Below are positions 63,037 through 64,000 of a stretch of 64,000 bases of DNA, piece by piece. Source of the DNA: Plasmodium brasilianum (taxonomy: Eukaryota > Apicomplexa > Aconoidasida > Haemosporida > Plasmodiidae); assembly GCF_023973825.1 (NCBI RefSeq), contig NW_027122924.1, positions 145,001 through 209,000 on the forward strand, read 5' to 3'. Position 1 is the stretch's first letter; each line of letters starts with the position of its first letter. The notes beneath the pieces are model-generated. The model was not told the origin of the DNA. It did not search any database and saw only the letters and a list, made by a program, of their open reading frames with translations. Made by a program: the position numbers and the translations under genes.

Positions 63037-64000
63037 AATGTACACGTTTTCATAAGCAGGGTGCGGAAAAATACGAAAAAAGGATAGGAACAAAATTTAT
63101 ACCCCAAATGACAGTGCACATAAATGCATTTTGAAAAAAGGCAACGAGGTTTTTGATAATCAGCTTTAAATATTTGGATGTGGGGGAGGAATAAATTATA
63201 TACGTAAACGTTTATGTATGTATGTATATAAGTGTATATGTATATACGTGTACACATGGATAAATGTATACATACAAGCGAACATGCTACTCCCATACTT
63301 GCCTATGCGCGTACGGAAAAAGCATTAAATAGAAAAACAAAATATAATAGTACTTGTGAGCAGTGCAACAATTGTTCATTCCTCTTCGAGGATCCAAAGT
63401 ATTTTCTAAATGTCTTTCAGTGTTAAACGATATATTTATTTCCATTTTTTCCAATTTTTTCCATGTTTCCATTTTTTGCATATTTTCCATGTTTCCATTT
63501 TTTGCATATTTTCCATGTTTCCATTTTTTGCATTTTTTCCATGTTTCCATTTTTTGCATTTTTTCCATTTGTTTCCATTTTTTTTTTTTTACTTATTTTT
63601 GTTTTTTTTATTTTTTTTTTCTTTTTTTACTTTTTTTTTTAGTTTTAATTCCATTTCTTTTCTTTTTTTTTTAGTTTTAATTCCATTTCTTTTCTTTTTT
63701 TTCGTTTTATTTTCATTTTTTCCCATTTTGTTTACCTGTTTTGTCACTTCCTCCCTGTGGAACAACTCGTTTTTAGAAGACTAATGCTTACGATTAAGCA
63801 ATTATTTTAACACACTAATTCATTGTTTGTATACTTTGTTAACTATTTAAAAATCTTTTTTTTTTTTTTTTTTTTTTTAAAAAAGGAAATATGTGTTAAA
63901 CATAATTTTGTTGAAGGGGAAATTTAACTCCGCATTTTGTGTTAAAAAAAAAGCATAAGAAGTAGCAATAGCAGTAACATCAGCAGTTACAAAAGAGAAA
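62158..64000. other. Right-end region with small unresolved ORFs
   Basis: Possible small coding pieces: a 34-codon plus ORF from ATG 62232 (MHFLLVLVPLLSPNLFEPF...) with a signal-peptide look; a short plus ORF at 62920 (MKKGGGEQVRERT); a minus block at about 63055-63166 after a TTTAAAG acceptor, reading NLVAFFQNAFMCTVIWGINF; a plus reading of the same place; and a minus ATG near 63444 followed by 30 codons (MEINISFNTERHLENTLDP...) and a GTACTA donor. Both strands look coding at several spots, so none is called. Poly-T tracts (63001-63035, 63855-63878) and the TTTCCATTTTTTGCATATTT array fill the remainder. A Ser/Asn-type reading at 63960-64000 may be the approach to another gene. Confidence 0.4.
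63438..63575. repeat. TTTCCATGTTTCCATTTTTTGCAT tandem array
   Basis: Four to five copies of a unit of about 30 bases. Its left end overlaps a possible minus-strand start codon near 63444. Confidence 0.85.

Overview
The window looks like a piece of a malaria-parasite (Plasmodium) nuclear chromosome. It is strongly AT-rich, with long A/T homopolymers, AT microsatellites, very long proteins interrupted by Asn/Ser/Lys/Gly low-complexity inserts, and short AT-rich introns with GTA(A/T) donors and TAG/CAG acceptors. I cannot fix the species; the base composition argues against the GC-richer vivax/knowlesi group. I see no prokaryotic genes, transposons, CRISPR arrays, rRNA or tRNA.

Layout, left to right. 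(1) 2-6070 (+): 3' part of a giant Asn-rich protein. (2) 6.1-10.2 kb: repeat-rich spacer with one possible small minus gene. (3) 10191-16274 (+): giant low-complexity protein. (4) 16.66-16.95 kb: possible small spliced Sm-like gene. (5) 18361-27209 (-): eIF2A with a GYF domain on a separate 3' exon and a frame break at an AAT tract. (6) 27.7-31.5 kb: two short spliced minus genes, an AT-rich stretch and a possible membrane-protein gene. (7) 31655-33847 (+): helical-repeat protein of the organellar RNA-binding type. (8) 34271-37187 (-): RMD1/DUF155 membrane protein. (9) 37.2-38.4 kb: unassigned minus exons. (10) 39411-41134 (-): 2H phosphoesterase, USB1-like, with a poly-A frame break. (11) 42.8-44.7 kb: unresolved multi-exon minus gene with a BRCT-like piece. 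(12) 45303-50778 (+): TYW3-kelch-TYW2 wybutosine fusion with two poly-A frame breaks. (13) 52324-54096 (+): PHF5A/RDS3, five exons. (14) 54511-54957 (-): last exon of an unknown gene. (15) 58421-61651 (+): secretory, single-pass, pepsin-like protein that seems to lack its catalytic aspartate motifs. (16) 61.7-64 kb: octamer satellite and spacer.

This is an ordinary eukaryotic gene neighbourhood, not an operon. RNA metabolism is well represented: eIF2A, USB1-like (U6 3' end), PHF5A (SF3b), TYW2/TYW3 (tRNA-Phe) and the helical-repeat protein. The most interesting points are the eIF2A-GYF fusion, the TYW3-kelch-TYW2 fusion, duplicated 3' splice-site cassettes in a PHF5A intron, the apparent pseudo-aspartyl protease, and several very small spliced genes found by matching splice phases by eye. 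All three poly-A frame breaks are repaired by one extra A, which points to homopolymer undercalling in the assembly.
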